Assembly: GCA_026936335.1 (NCBI GenBank) | Contig: JAPMXV010000049.1 | Location: forward strand, 1 to 64,000 | Length of the DNA: 64,000 nucleotides | From: Mantamonas sphyraenae | Lineage: Eukaryota; CRuMs; Mantamonadidae | Reading direction: 5' to 3' | Shown: positions 45,101-56,800 of the stretch, in pieces | How positions within the stretch are numbered: position 1 is the stretch's first letter | How the letters are laid out: each line of letters begins with the position of its first letter | The notes under the pieces: generated by a model | Told to the model about the DNA's origin: nothing | The model's database searches: none | Seen by the model: the letters and a program-made list of their open reading frames with translations, nothing else | Made by a program: the position numbers and the translations under genes

Positions 45101-46416
45101 GAGCGACCCCACGAAACGTACGCGCCACAAAACGCAGCCGCGACTTGTTTCCCGTCGCCCGTGACAAGCTCTCGCAGTTCGGTTTCGTTGCGCAACTGCT
45201 GCGCGTCCCGTTCGTCTTGCCCGGGCTCTTCGTCCAGGACAAGAAATTGTTCGATTCGCTTGAGAGACACACGTGTTTGCGCCAGAATTGCCAGCACAAT
45301 GGGGAGCATAGCCATGGGCACACGCAAAATGGCGAGCATGGCCAGGGCGGCAAACGCCGTCGAGGCCGGCGGCATGGACCCAGTGTCGGCCACAAGTGAC
45401 GCAAACATGGCCACTGTCATAATCAATGGCGTGCCCACAATCACGGTGATCAGCAGACCGCGCTGGGTCATCGACTTGAAAATCGCCTCCATCTCCAAAC
45501 GCCGGCGGTCCGACAGTAGCTGGGAGAATGAGGCCTCCCACGCGTAGAACTTGATCACCTGGATGCTGAGAAGCACTTCGTTGATGAGACTGGTGCGCTT
45601 TCCCGTCTGCTTGAGCGACTCTCGGCGGAGGCCGATGAAGCGCTTGACCACGATGGCGTTCAGCGGTCCGGACAACACCAATATACCAAAGGCAACAAAG
45701 CCATACCAACCGACCAGGTTGATAAGCAGCACGAGCGCAACCACGAGCTGCACGGGTGCAAACATGCCCAGGTTCAGCCACTGGGCAAGCTCTCGCAAGC
45801 GCTGCGAATCGTTGGACAGCAAAGTGACCACCTCACCCGGTCCATGCACACGCTGCGCCTCTGTAGTCAGCCGAAAACTCTTGGAATAGATGAGCGTGAT
45901 GATCAACGTCCGCGCTTGCGAGCCGATCCGCCAGACCATCTGCTGGCTCTGAAAGTTGCAATACGTGCCGATGATGGGCACGAACAGAAGGAGCAAGGCA
46001 TACGTGATGCCTTCGTTGCCCACTGCGCCACGTTCGAGCCATTCGATGAGAACCTGCAGAAGCAAGGGGCCCGCGAAAAGCGAACATGCAGCCACACCGT
46101 ACGTGAGCACCGAGCGGACCCATGGCCACAGGAACGTTTTGATCAGCGCGCCCACAAGGGATGTCTGGCCTGGTTTCCAGTGCTCTCGAAAACGCTCCAG
46201 CACAGCTTGTGGCATGTCTTCGGAGTCGAGCTCTGGAAGATCCGGCTGCTCCAGAGGCCGCTCATAGCCGAGCTTGATGAGGTCGCCGATCCAAAGAAAG
46301 TGCAGACGCGAGAATATATTGGAGGTAAACTCCTTGCTTCGCCCTTGGTGGTCTACACCCATCGTGCAGCAGGTCCGAAAGTGTTTGGTGGGGCCGCGCA
46401 AGTGCAACTTTCCCAT
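42163..46416 (-). CDS. ABCC-type (MRP) full ABC transporter, copy A
   Basis: One uninterrupted frame of 1,417 residues with the short-MRP layout TMD1-NBD1-TMD2-NBD2 and no extra N-terminal TMD0. The N-terminal linker 'LIKLGYERPLEQPDLPEL' is typical of ABCC4/5-like proteins. NBD1 has Walker A 'GKVGSGKSS', signature 'LSGGQKARIALAR' and Walker B 'YMLDDPLSAVD', with Asp in place of the catalytic Glu, as is normal for ABCC proteins. NBD2 has 'GRTGAGKST', the degenerate signature 'LSVGQRQLVCLARAL' and 'VLVLDEATASVD'. These pumps export organic anions, conjugates and drugs across plasma or vacuolar membranes. An acidic insert separates NBD1 from the second membrane domain region and another lies just before NBD1. 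It is the downstream member of a same-strand pair 120 bp apart. The N-terminal ~18 residues before a second Met are uncertain. Confidence 0.93.
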   Translation of the reverse strand: MGKLHLRGPTKHFRTCCTMGVDHQGRSKEFTSNIFSRLHFLWIGDLIKLGYERPLEQPDLPELDSEDMPQAVLERFREHWKPGQTSLVGALIKTFLWPWVRSVLTYGVAACSLFAGPLLLQVLIEWLERGAVGNEGITYALLLLFVPIIGTYCNFQSQQMVWRIGSQARTLIITLIYSKSFRLTTEAQRVHGPGEVVTLLSNDSQRLRELAQWLNLGMFAPVQLVVALVLLINLVGWYGFVAFGILVLSGPLNAIVVKRFIGLRRESLKQTGKRTSLINEVLLSIQVIKFYAWEASFSQLLSDRRRLEMEAIFKSMTQRGLLITVIVGTPLIMTVAMFASLVADTGSMPPASTAFAALAMLAILRVPMAMLPIVLAILAQTRVSLKRIEQFLVLDEEPGQDERDAQQLRNETELRELVTGDGKQVAAAFCGAYVSWGRSAKELQEGAEAETQAQEAEEANHVMEAVPGVELLEVTEIHSDALEEWHGSEEDNESVASDEEENEVDTTPLNAVTVQLEPGKEGQDSAQGEEGDEQGQQGERGVTNTLRDVSVLIKAGDLTSVIGKVGSGKSSLLAALTGTMMVQRGKVLLRGTVSLAAQQPFILNGTVRDNILFFSSFDEERYNAVIQACSLLPDLEMMAKGDRTMIGERGITLSGGQKARIALARCVYREADIYMLDDPLSAVDSHVGAHIFEQVVCKLLAGKTRVLVTNQLDYLARSDHIVMMHGGCVAEQGTFDELNNSGREFSQLMDEFQVHQREATEVTDQAELDVDAGSGSSGGAAALGAGVGKVDRPLDKAKSSEGGDDELMTEEERKAGRIPWSIYLLYFTPKSRRWLGAAFLLMMLVDIVTRIGADWWLSRMTEDAFGWTDEVYLVVYGVITVVACALIYARSLVHAVFSYTSSMVLHEGMLAQVLAAPMAFFDTTPQGRIINRFSKDLDEIDQLLPQSILPFIATMMQITVLLIILCTLSPLLLIVVAILMAFFYHLQKYFRATSLELQRLESISNSPLIAHVSESLNGQHAIRTFGLVPQFLEKNIAHQVENLKAFWALRSATHWYGFRLEAIGTTIEGVLAVLIAVNPRAISPSLAALSLTYGMQLGLMLNRFGSEITKVERHFNSVERVATYSDTEVVPVERHTVGDIPDEEWPNRGAIEFDHVSLRYRPGLDLALRDANFRVEAGERIGVVGRTGAGKSTLLAALFRTVELEDGHGHIRVDGVDLAQLKLGAFRCRIGIIPQSPVVFSGTVRSNLDPFGTVDDDEVLWTALQQAQLDETVREMEGGLDADIDEGGANLSVGQRQLVCLARALLRKPSVLVLDEATASVDRKTDEVIQEAIREHFGHATIISIAHRLATIIDYDRILVMDAGQVAEYASPRELLSDPGSLFSGLVDASGEESAAYLRRVALGEIDSVGEQSKKDR

Positions 46417-46536
46417 CGGCCCAGAGCGTCGGCATCACCACGGCACACTTCCATACATCGTCTACAGTGTACGCCCGTGTCCAAAAAACAACTTCATTCA
46501 GTTGTCGTCGTGTTTGGGCACACATGACCCCATCTT

Positions 46537-49500
46537 TCATCCCTCGGAAAACTCCTCGCTCGCCAGCGCCTCCAGCACATCGACCTCGCCCTTGGCCATG
46601 CGCTTGAGGTATGCACTGGTGGCAGGTCCCGTCTCCTCGACCATGGACAGAAACAAACTCTTGGGATTCTCCAGCAGCTCGGCCGGCGAGCCAAACTCGC
46701 CCACACGGCCCTTGTCCATCACCAGCACACGGTCCGAGTCCATGATGGTGTTCAAACGATGGGCAATCGTCAACACAGTGCACTCTGCAAACTCCCGTCG
46801 GATGGTCTCTTGGATCATGTGGTCTGTCTCGTTGTCCACCGCTGCCGTCGCTTCGTCCAGCACAAGCACACGTGCACGCTTCAGCAGCGCACGTGCAAGG
46901 CACATCAGCTGGCGCTGGCCCACCGAAAAGTTCTCTCCGTTTTCCACAACCTCGCTCTCCAGCATGTCCGGCAGATCTCGCACCGCAGCGTGCAGATGCG
47001 CACCCTCCAGCGCCTGCCAAAGCTGGTCGTCGCTGTACTGATGAAACGGGTCCAGGTTGCTCCTCACCGTGCCTGTGAACAGCACCGGATCCTGTGGGAT
47101 GATGGCCAGTTTCGAACGCAGATCCTGCAGGCCAATCTGGCTGATGTCCACCCCGTCAATCTCGATGCTGCCTTGACGCAGCTCCGTCATGCGGAACAGT
47201 GCCACAATCAGCGACGACTTGCCTGCTCCTGTGCGTCCCACAATGCCCACCTTTTCCTGGGCACAAATGTCCAGGCTCACGCCACGCAGCACGTCGTGCA
47301 GCTCGTCCCGGTAGCGCATAAACACGTTCTTCAGCTGCACGCGTCCCTGTGCAGGCCACGACTGCTCCGGTCGGTTGTCCTTCACAATCAGTGCTGCCTC
47401 TTCGGGCATGGTGCTGTACGCCTGCACGCGTTCCACCGCGTTCAAGCGCATTTCGAGCTCAGCGACGTTGCGAACGGTCATTTTCAGAGCCGTGCTCGAA
47501 GACAACGCGTACGTGATGGCCAGACCTGCCATCGATGCAGAGACATTGCCCACGGCCAACACCGCAAACAGAGCCGCAAAGAACACAATGCCGTTTGCGA
47601 TCAGCTCCAACCGCAGGCTCATCCAGCGATTGAATTGCTTCAGGCTCCAGAAGGGATGCACGTTCATGTCCAGACGCTCAAAGTGCTCTTTCTCAAACTG
47701 CGGCACACGAGCGAATGCCCGCACTGTCACGAGGCCGCTCAGCGTCTCGGAAAAGTGGATGAAGATGGGAGACCTCGTTGTTGATTCGAGGCGCTTCAGC
47801 TCGCGCGATGTGCATCTCATGCGCTTTTGCATCAGGTGGTATGCGTACGCAAAGCCCGTCAACGGGATCAGGAACAGCGGTGTCACGCCTGCAATGAGCG
47901 CCGCCGTGGACAGGAGAGTGAGGCACGTTGCCAAGAACTTGGACAACGACGGCATGATGGTGTTGTCCACATCATCCATGTCCTTGGAGAAGCGATTCAG
48001 AATGCGTCCGATGGGCGTGACGTCAAAGAACATCACCGGCGCGCGCATCACGTTGTTCATCAGCATGTTGTGCAGCTTGGTCGACGCGCGGATGCCCGCA
48101 TAGTTGATCACATAGCCACGCGCAAGCATCACCAGACTCACCAACACTGTCAAGCCAAGGTAAACCTCGATGTACGACACCGTCTGTGCATCCGTCGCGT
48201 CTGTGTCCGCTGCCCAGATCGCAAGCCACAGGTTGATCCCGATCCCGCCCGCCTCTCCACCCACCATCAGCAGCACAATCACAATCCATGTCAACACAGA
48301 CCCTGCACTCGCCATGTAGTCTAGGTACACGCGCAGCTTCACAGAACCCGTTTCACGCTCCTCCTCCTGCACCAGCTCGCCCTGCTTCGCCTTGTCCTCC
48401 GCCTCGTCCTCGCCTGCAATTCCGCTGCGATCTGCCGTCTTGCTGTTGGACAAACTGCGTTCGCCTGCCGTATCGCTTGTGACGCTGTCCGACGTCTTGA
48501 CACGCACCGTCAGCTTGGCTGCGCCCGCGCCTGCTCCTGGAGGCACAGCCACAGGTTCGGTTGCCGCAGCCGCCGCATCCACGTCTCCGTCTGCTGCCTC
48601 GCTTTGGTCCGTTTCCGCTGCACTCTCGTCCTCCAGCAGCGAGCCAAGATCCATCCCTGTGGCCAGCAGCTCCTCGTACGTGCCCTGCGCGAGCTGCGAC
48701 CCTCCCTCGTCCATCGCCAGGATCACATCGGCACTTTCCAGGTACTGCAATTGGTGGGTCACCAGCACCCGTGTCTTGTTTGCCAGCACCCCGTTGATGC
48801 ACGCGTTGAAGATATGCTTGCCCACATGCGCGTCCACAGCACTCAGAGGGTCGTCCAACAGGTAGATCTGCGCATCGGCATACACAGCACGCGCAATCGA
48901 CACCCTCTGCTTCTGTCCGCCGCTCAGGTTGATGCCACGCTCTCCAATCTCCGTCATGTCGCCCGCAGGCAGCATGTCCAGGTCGGCCGTCAGTGCACAC
49001 GACTCCACCACGCTGCGGTACCGTTCCTCGTCGTATGCGTTTCCAAACAGGATGTTGTCTCGCACCGTGGCGTTCTGGATCCACGCCTGCTGGCTCACGT
49101 ACGCCACGCTTCCGCGCACGCTGATGTTTCCCTTCACCATCGGGATTTCGCCCAGGATGCCCGCCAGCAGCGACGACTTGCCACAGCCCACACGGCCAAT
49201 CACCATGGCCAGCTGGCCTGCGTCCACAGACAGACTCAGGTCGACCACTGCTGGGCCGCGCTTGCTCGTCTCGCTGTCCTCCGTGTCGTCGTCCTCCACG
49301 TCCTCCACGTCATCGTCCGACTCGTCTTCTTCCTCCATTTCCTCCCCGTTGCTGTGCTCGCCTTCTCCCTGGCCCTTGGCTGCCTTTTTCGCGGCCTTCT
49401 TCTCCGCCTTGGCCTTCTTCTTTTCTGCTTTCGTACGCAGATCCAACGCCTGGGCCTGATTCCAGTCCAGGGTAACGTTGTCCACAAGGATCCCCGTGGT

Positions 49501-50806
49501 GTCATCCTTGACATGTGCGGTGTAATCCACGCGGTTTTGCATGTCCTCACTGTCCAGATAGGCGGCCAGACGCACAGCCGACACGCGTGCCGACTGCAGC
49601 TCGTCCATCACCATTGGCAGCGCGTACAACGGGTAGCGCAACAGCGAAAACAGAGCCAACGAAGTGAACACCACCTCGGGCGTCAGCTCGTTGCCCAGTG
49701 CAGCAAACACGGCAAACGAGCCAGCGGATCCCAACAACGGCGCAGCTTTTGTCACGATTGAAAGCAACGTGAGAAGGTTGACGCGACGTCGAAGCACCAA
49801 CAGCTCGGCAGCACGCACACCAAAGATGCGCTCCAGAAAGTCCTGTTCCCAGGCGTAATATTTGATCACGCGGATGCCTTGCAGCACTTCGTTGACGCAT
49901 CGAATCCGCTCATCCGTCCGCTCCCGGTTCTTCTTGTGCAGCCTCCCCACAATGGACATACATCTCACATTCACAATCATGGATCCCACCAGGAGAGCCA
50001 CGCCAATGAGCGCAGCGGGCCCGAGGAAATCCAGCAAAAGAACCAAAATCACAAACACCCGCACAGGCAGACTCCACAGCTCATGGGCTGACATCAGAAA
50101 CACAGACACACGCTGGGCATCGGTTGACATCAAATTGACCACCGTGCCAACTGTTGTGCCTCCACGCGAACGTGCACTGAGCCGCAGTGCCTTGCGAAAC
50201 ACGGCAGCCATCAACGCAGCTCGCATCTTCATGTTCAGGCCCGCCAAGTTGAACACATAGTTGTTGATGACCAGAGAGTTGACCATGCCCGCAAGAAAGA
50301 ACAGCACAGGGAAGAGAAGCCCCACCCAGAGCGACCCGGGACTCTGGAGCCAGACGATCAAGGCGTGCAAGATGTAAGGCGTCACGATCTGCGTGGCCGC
50401 GTTGACAACCTCCTCCACCGCTGTCCAGCGCATCTGCGAGCCCCACACAAGAATGAAGGCAGTGGCGATCTTCCTGTTTCTCGAGTCAGCAGCTGAAAAC
50501 CTCGAGCATCTCTCGAGCTCTCCTCCCCCTTTTTTGTGCTCACACACACACACACCTTGACCCACGCAGGTCGCTGCATCGCTCCCACGCATCACTAAAC
50601 AGCGTGGCAGAACACCTCGACGTCTCTGAAGACAGAAGCACAGGCAGATCGCCGTGCGTCGGCACACGTCGCAGGGCGATGTCTATCAAATCGCTCACGT
50701 GCCCATAAGTCCAACGGTGCAGCAGCTTCCGCTGTTCAGGACGACGACGACGATATCGATGTGGTCCATTCCCCTCCTCTTCTGCCACGGGTCGAGAAGC
50801 AAGCAA
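46537..50806 (-). CDS. ABCC-type (MRP) full ABC transporter, copy B
   Basis: A paralogue of the neighbouring transporter. The main exon is 50473-46537; an upstream exon ends at 50,556, joined across an 82-nt intron (GTGTGT...AACAG). The frame upstream of 50,806 stays open to about 50,887 but contains no ATG, so the true start is unresolved (another small 5' exon or a sequence error). The coordinate given is the 5' limit I can support, not a start codon. NBD1 shows 'GRVGCGKSS', 'LSGGQKQRVSIARAV' and 'YLLDDPLSAVDAHVG'. NBD2 shows 'GRTGAGKSS', 'FSVGQRQLMCLARAL' and 'VLVLDEATAAVD'. A Lys/Ala-rich and Asp/Glu-rich insert lies before NBD1 (about 49,260-49,440). The upstream exon codes the linker 'HRWTYGHVSDLIDIALRRV' that precedes TMD1 in ABCC proteins. 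The product is at least 1,395 residues. A substrate cannot be read from sequence. Confidence 0.88.
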
Positions 50807-50894
50807 TTGAACCTGGTCGCGCTTCGTTTGCAGAATTCCATTTCGCCTGCTTCCCCCGGCGCTAGCGCACCGGCAACCTCTCCACTCTCACCCC

Positions 50895-53800
50895 TCACCC
50901 AAACAACGTCGTGCCTGCAGGACTCTCCCACTCGTCTTCCTGGCTCCACAGCGCGTCTACATCTACATGCGTGTCCACGGCCTGTGCCAACACACTGGTC
51001 ACGTGCTCCGTACTCAACGCCTTGTCTGCAGCTGCAATCAAGCGTGCCTGGATCTCCTCGCTGCTTTCGGTCGGCTGCGGCTCCGGTTCGGGCGTTTCGT
51101 TGTCGTCGCTCTTGTTCTTCTCACCGTGCAGCTCCTCTGGGGCTGCCACGACTTGCGGAACACCTTCCAGCGCACCCACGCGCTCGTCGTCACCCGAAGC
51201 ATCGCTGTGGCCATCGTCTTCGCTCGGTTGCTTGCCCAGCGGCCTCTGCCCGTGCACGTTGATAGACCCTTGCTCCTCCACCAGATCCCCGCGCGAGCGC
51301 AACGGATCCAACACAGGGCGCGGCGCAACCATATCCGCCTCTTCGCCCACAGGATGCTCGGGCTGTGCTTCCGGTTCTTCCACAACGAGCCCAGTATGCT
51401 CTCCCTCTGCGGCGTCTCCCTCCTCGTCATCTTCCACAGGCGCCGGCTGCGACTCCCGCAATCCTTCAGCCTCGTCCTCTTCGTCCTCCCCGGGTACAGG
51501 CACCTCCTCCACTTCGCCTCCCAGCGCAGGAATCGCAGGGATCGCTCCTTGCGACTGTTTGTGCTCGCTCTCGAGCGCCTCCATCTTGTCGCTGCGCATG
51601 CCTCGCGACGCACCCACGCTTTCCTCCTCTTTGTCCTCGGGGCCCACGATGTGCATTGTTGGCAGTGCGGTTGCGTTGAATGTGTTGCCAAACAGGTGCA
51701 GCTTGCGCTTCCCACCTGCACGTCCTGCCTCGGCCTCGTCTGCGGCCTCGTCATCGGCGTTTGTGCCGCGCAGCTGACGCTCACGCTCGTGCTCCTCTTC
51801 GAGGCTTCGCCACACACGTCGCCACGCCGTGATGAAGCCAATCATGATCGGCTCATACACCAGTATAGACACCAGGAACGCGGCCCATACGTTCGCAAAC
51901 CAGCCCGTCAGACTCATGCTCTCGTTCCAGCATCGCGAGTACCACATCACCATAAAAGCAGATACGCCCATGCACAGATACGCAAGGAAAAGGGCCAGCT
52001 CGCGCATGTAGAACGGAAACCACGGCCGCGACATCAGCAGCACCCACGAACGATCTCGCTGGTGCTCTTCCTCCTGCACTTCCGGCGTGGGCGATCGCTT
52101 GCGCTTCACCAGCAGCAGTGTAAACAGCCAGCTGGCTGCCACTCCGAAGCACGCACTCTTGAACGCGCTCGACACGCTGAACGAGCTCAGCGCGTCCTCG
52201 TTAAACATGAATGTCTCCGCTGCCATGATCACAAACACGGCCACAACAAGCCTGTGCTCGCGCTGAAGCTCGGTGAACATGTCACCCACGCGCGCTTGAG
52301 ACGATCGCAACACTGAGAACACCATGTGATGGTAGCGCCATGCCATGCGGTACTCCTGCCACAGCGACACTCCGCCGCCTCTAGCGCCCCCAGCCATGGG
52401 TCCACTCTTCTTGGCGCCCTTGCGCTCCTGCACGGCCTCGGGGACAACCACGTTGTTCGACGAGCGCATCCACAGCACAAACGCAGCCAGAACGTGCACC
52501 GCAAACATGCCCACAATGGTCATGGTCGGCACAGACCACGTCTCTTCCTCACAACCACCAAACACAGGCAGCGTCAAACCACGCAGATCGTCAAACTTCA
52601 CCGCGCCTTCGGCGCTCGGCGTGAGCCGCACCGCAAACGCAGTCAAGTGGTTGCATTCGCACACAACCGCATCGCTCGACGTGCTACCAGTTGTGCATCC
52701 GCTCTTGCTCCACGCCTGCGTATTTGTGTTCCAAAACTCGCAGCTGGCCGTGGATGTGTTGGCTCCACTCAGCCCGCTGAATCGGATCTGCACCGGATTC
52801 AGCAACGAGCTGATGTCCAGCGCGGTGCCATCGAGGCCACGCAGCGTCAGATCCGAAACGTTGCCTGAAATCCCTGTGCTCGAGACCCCAGCAACCCATT
52901 GGTAAGGGTTTGCCGCCCACACCGCCATTTGCGAATCCAAACACGTTGGCTGGCTCGTCAGCTGGTCCAGCACAGACGCAGGCAGCGTAAACTGCGCGGA
53001 CGCACCCACAGCACGTGTGCTCGCCGACACTTGGTTGCGCAGCGCACGTTGGCTGGACACACTCACCGCGCTGCCCACAATGTTGCTTGGCGATTCTCCG
53101 CACGCCTGGCGTGAGGACAGAAGTGCCAGCACGTCATTGGCCACAACCAGCAGCCGTTGGTGCGCTACCGCCGCTGTTGTTGCTCCGGCCGCATCCCAGT
53201 CGCTACGTCCTGCTGCTGCATCGGCTGCTTGCATCACAGCCACCATTGCGTCCAAGTCCGCCTGGGCACGCGTCGAGCTGTCCAAGTTCTGCGTCAGCTT
53301 CCACAGCGCTTCCACAGCCACGCTGCTACTGTTCACCTGGATTTCGGAACTCCTTGCCAGAAGCAGCGAAATCAGACGTGCGTTTGCAGTCAGCCCCTGT
53401 GCAAAGTCCGCACGCGTCACGCCCAGGCACGCGCTCGCCAGCGCCTCCACCACGCTTGCGCGTTCGCTTTGACGAGCCGCCAACGTACTGTTGCCCAGGC
53501 CACCCGCGTTCCAACTGCTTGCCAGCGCCAGAGCAACCTCCACTGCGCCCCGACAATCTCCCACACGAGCGAGTGCACTCACTGTGCTGCTGCTTGTGCT
53601 GCTTACACTGCTGATGTTGAATCCAATGCTCACCAGCGATCGCGAACGCGCGCCCGTCGTCGCGTCGTACACGTACGCACTCATGTGAGTAGCCTCTGCG
53701 GGCACCACAAACGATCCACCTGCAACAGCTGTGCGCTCGCTCAACGGCACCTCTACGCCTCCACTCAGCACATATCCGTATGCGTACTGCAACGTCGTCC

Positions 53801-56800
53801 CCACCCACGCCAAACTCTGCATCTTGACCCGCCCTGCGGCTGCGTCCCAGCTCACCGTGTGCGTGCCCGACAGCGGAGCAACCTCCACCATCAGCGTCAC
53901 GTTGGCATATCCAGATACAAAGTTGCCGTTGGTGGCAATGGCTTGCAACACGTACGTGCGTCCCACTGCCAGCTGGTTGGCGTTGATTACAAGCGCCGCG
54001 TTGCTCGTGCCACTGGAAAACAGACCCGTGCTGCTCATGTCCAATGCACTGCTCAACGACACCCAGTTCCACGTCACGACCTCATTCGCACTTGCTTCCA
54101 GCACCACACGCTCATGCGCAAGCACACGCGCACTGCGTCTGCTCACGCTCACCTGCGGCACGGTGGCGGCCACAACTTGCAGTTGCACGCGACTCGTCGC
54201 ACGCCCGTCCACCGTCAGCACAACCTCGTGTGTGCTGCCTGCCGCCAGTGTGTTGGCCGCAATCGTCTTTGTCACCTCGTTGCTCGTCGTGTTCAGTTGC
54301 ACGCCGCAAGTTGCACAGCTCCACACAAATGTGCTGCCCACACTCTTGCTTCCGTCCAGAACCACAGCTTGGCTGCGGCTCACCACACGGTCGCCGCCGT
54401 CCACAAATGCAAATGATTCATCCGCAACCACGGTCACGTTGAAATCCAGCGTCGCATTCACGCTGGCATCTGCTGATGACCACACGCTCACGCGCAGCAC
54501 GTACCACTCTCCTACACTGTGCCACAGGTTGTTGCCCAGCCACAGGCTGCTTGTAGTGCGCGTCACTGCGTCCAGCGTGAGGGTGCGGTTGCCCGAGGAT
54601 CCCACCTGCGTCCATGCAAACGACAGACCACCTGCTGCGCTGCTGCTTCCGTTCACAGCTGCCAGTGCACAAGCGGGCTGTGACGCTGCCACGCTTACGC
54701 TCAGTCCCTGCGATCGTGCAACAAGGCGCTTTGTGCCGCCGCCAAGTGCGCTCACACGCACCACGTCGCCGCTTGTCTTTGTCAGCGTGTGAGTCGCCAC
54801 AGTGCTGTTGTAGCCGTACACATTGAGCACGCGCAGGCTCAACGTGTGGCTGCCAGTTGTCAGCGCGCCCGTGTTGACCACAAGCACGTCGCTCGTGCTC
54901 GCCTGCACCTCCGAGCCGTCCACGCTCCAGTAGAAGCGCACCGCCGCCTCATTCTCCACCACGGCCTGAACTTGCACTGTGTTGTCGCATGGGCCCACGC
55001 GTGCGGGCGCGACAATACGCACAGCCATGCCGTTGGGCGGACTTGGAAGTGCCACTGTGGCAGAGACCCCCAGCAGACTCGCCGTGGGTGCAGACGCAAG
55101 GCGTACGCCTCCCTCGGCAAACGACACCGTGCTACCAATGGCTACAGTGTGACCTGTGCCAAGCAGCACCCACAGCGTCCGAGCGTCCACAAACACACAC
55201 TGCGGCGAGGTGCCAAACGCAGCCACGCTTGCAAACACCCCACCGCAGCTGCCCACGCCTGTCAATCCCGCGCGGTTGGTGTCCTGCGAAAAGGCAACCA
55301 ACAGCGCTGTCTTGTCGCTTACCAAGCGCACGCTGCTCACGGGCACCTGCTGGCCCACCGTCACTGTCATCAGCACAGGTTGCACAAACGCAGCGAGCGT
55401 CACGTTGTTCACCAGCACGCTCACGTTGTAACTACCACCCACCGTGGGTGTGTACGTCGCCGTGTACTTGCCGTTGCCATTGTCCTGCACGCTCACTGCG
55501 AACGAAACGCCAGTGAGTTCGTTTTGCACACGCGCAGAAAACGAATCGCCGCCCGCGCTCAAAAAGTTGCCAAACGCATCGCGAGCTTGAATCTGAAACG
55601 TCGCCGCCGAGTTGAGGTTCGACGCGGTGAGGCCCGCCCCGTTTGCGTCGGAAGTGAGGGCAGAGACGGCGGCCGGAGTCACCCTCAGCACCTGAGGCGA
55701 ATTGGCCACCTGCGCACCCCCTTGCACACGTGCAATCAGTGCGTAGTCGCCCACCTGCGTCAAGTTGACGTTGCGCGAATAGACACCCGCTGCGCTCGCA
55801 CTGCGCTGCAGCTCAAGCGCTGCACCGCTGGCACCAACCTGCACCGTAAAGACATCTGCAGCCATGGTCGTGACGTCACGTGTGTTGTTAAACTGGTCGC
55901 GAGACGTCACAGAGACGAGCGCCAGCTCGCCCGCGCGTGTGCTGATCGACGCCAGCGCAAACGGCGAGTTGGACGCAACCACAGCGTCCGGCAGCACGGC
56001 AAACGTGTACGGCGACCCCAGCACAGGGTTGTCATTCAGCGAAATCGCAGCTGTGACACTGCTAGCCACTGTGGTGCTGAACGACACCCTGTAATGGCCA
56101 GGCAACCCTGTGTACGTTGCGTTGCGCAGCGTTGTCGCACTTGTGGCTGCCACAGTGAACTGCACGGTAAACACGTCGTCCGTGGATGTTGCGTTGTTCC
56201 CAAACGAATCTCTGGCCTGCACCACAAAAGACGTCTGCTGCCCTGCCACGGTGCCTGCAATCGAGCCGCCGAGCACGCGGGACGTGCTCGCCACAGTCGT
56301 TGTCGCCGCAACAATCGTCACCGTAAACGGACTCCCATCAATATCCAGGCCACCAACACGCACGCGCAGGACATTTTCGCCCAGCACCGTGATGTTGTAC
56401 AGCACCATGTACACGCCGTTGCCCACAGCGTTGACCTCATTCTGTGCAACGACGCTCGGGTTGCTCCAACTCACGGTCGGCACGTCGCCCGTGCCCAACC
56501 GCTGGTTCCCAAACCGATCGCGCATCGTCACATTCACCTGTGCCACAAAGCCGGCCACGGCGTTCACCAACGCGCCCGTCGCCGTGCTATTGACCGCACT
56601 CACCACATCTGGCACCACCGTCAGAGCAAGCGGCGATCCAACAAAGCTCTTGCCGTTCACTTGCACAGGCATGGCATACACCCCTGCGGCTGTCAGCACA
56701 ATGGTCACGTTGATCACGCCTTGTCCCGAGTCCGTGTATGAGGTCACCCCGCTCACAAATGGCGAAGTATAGCCGCTCGCGCCGCCAACCACATTGCCAA

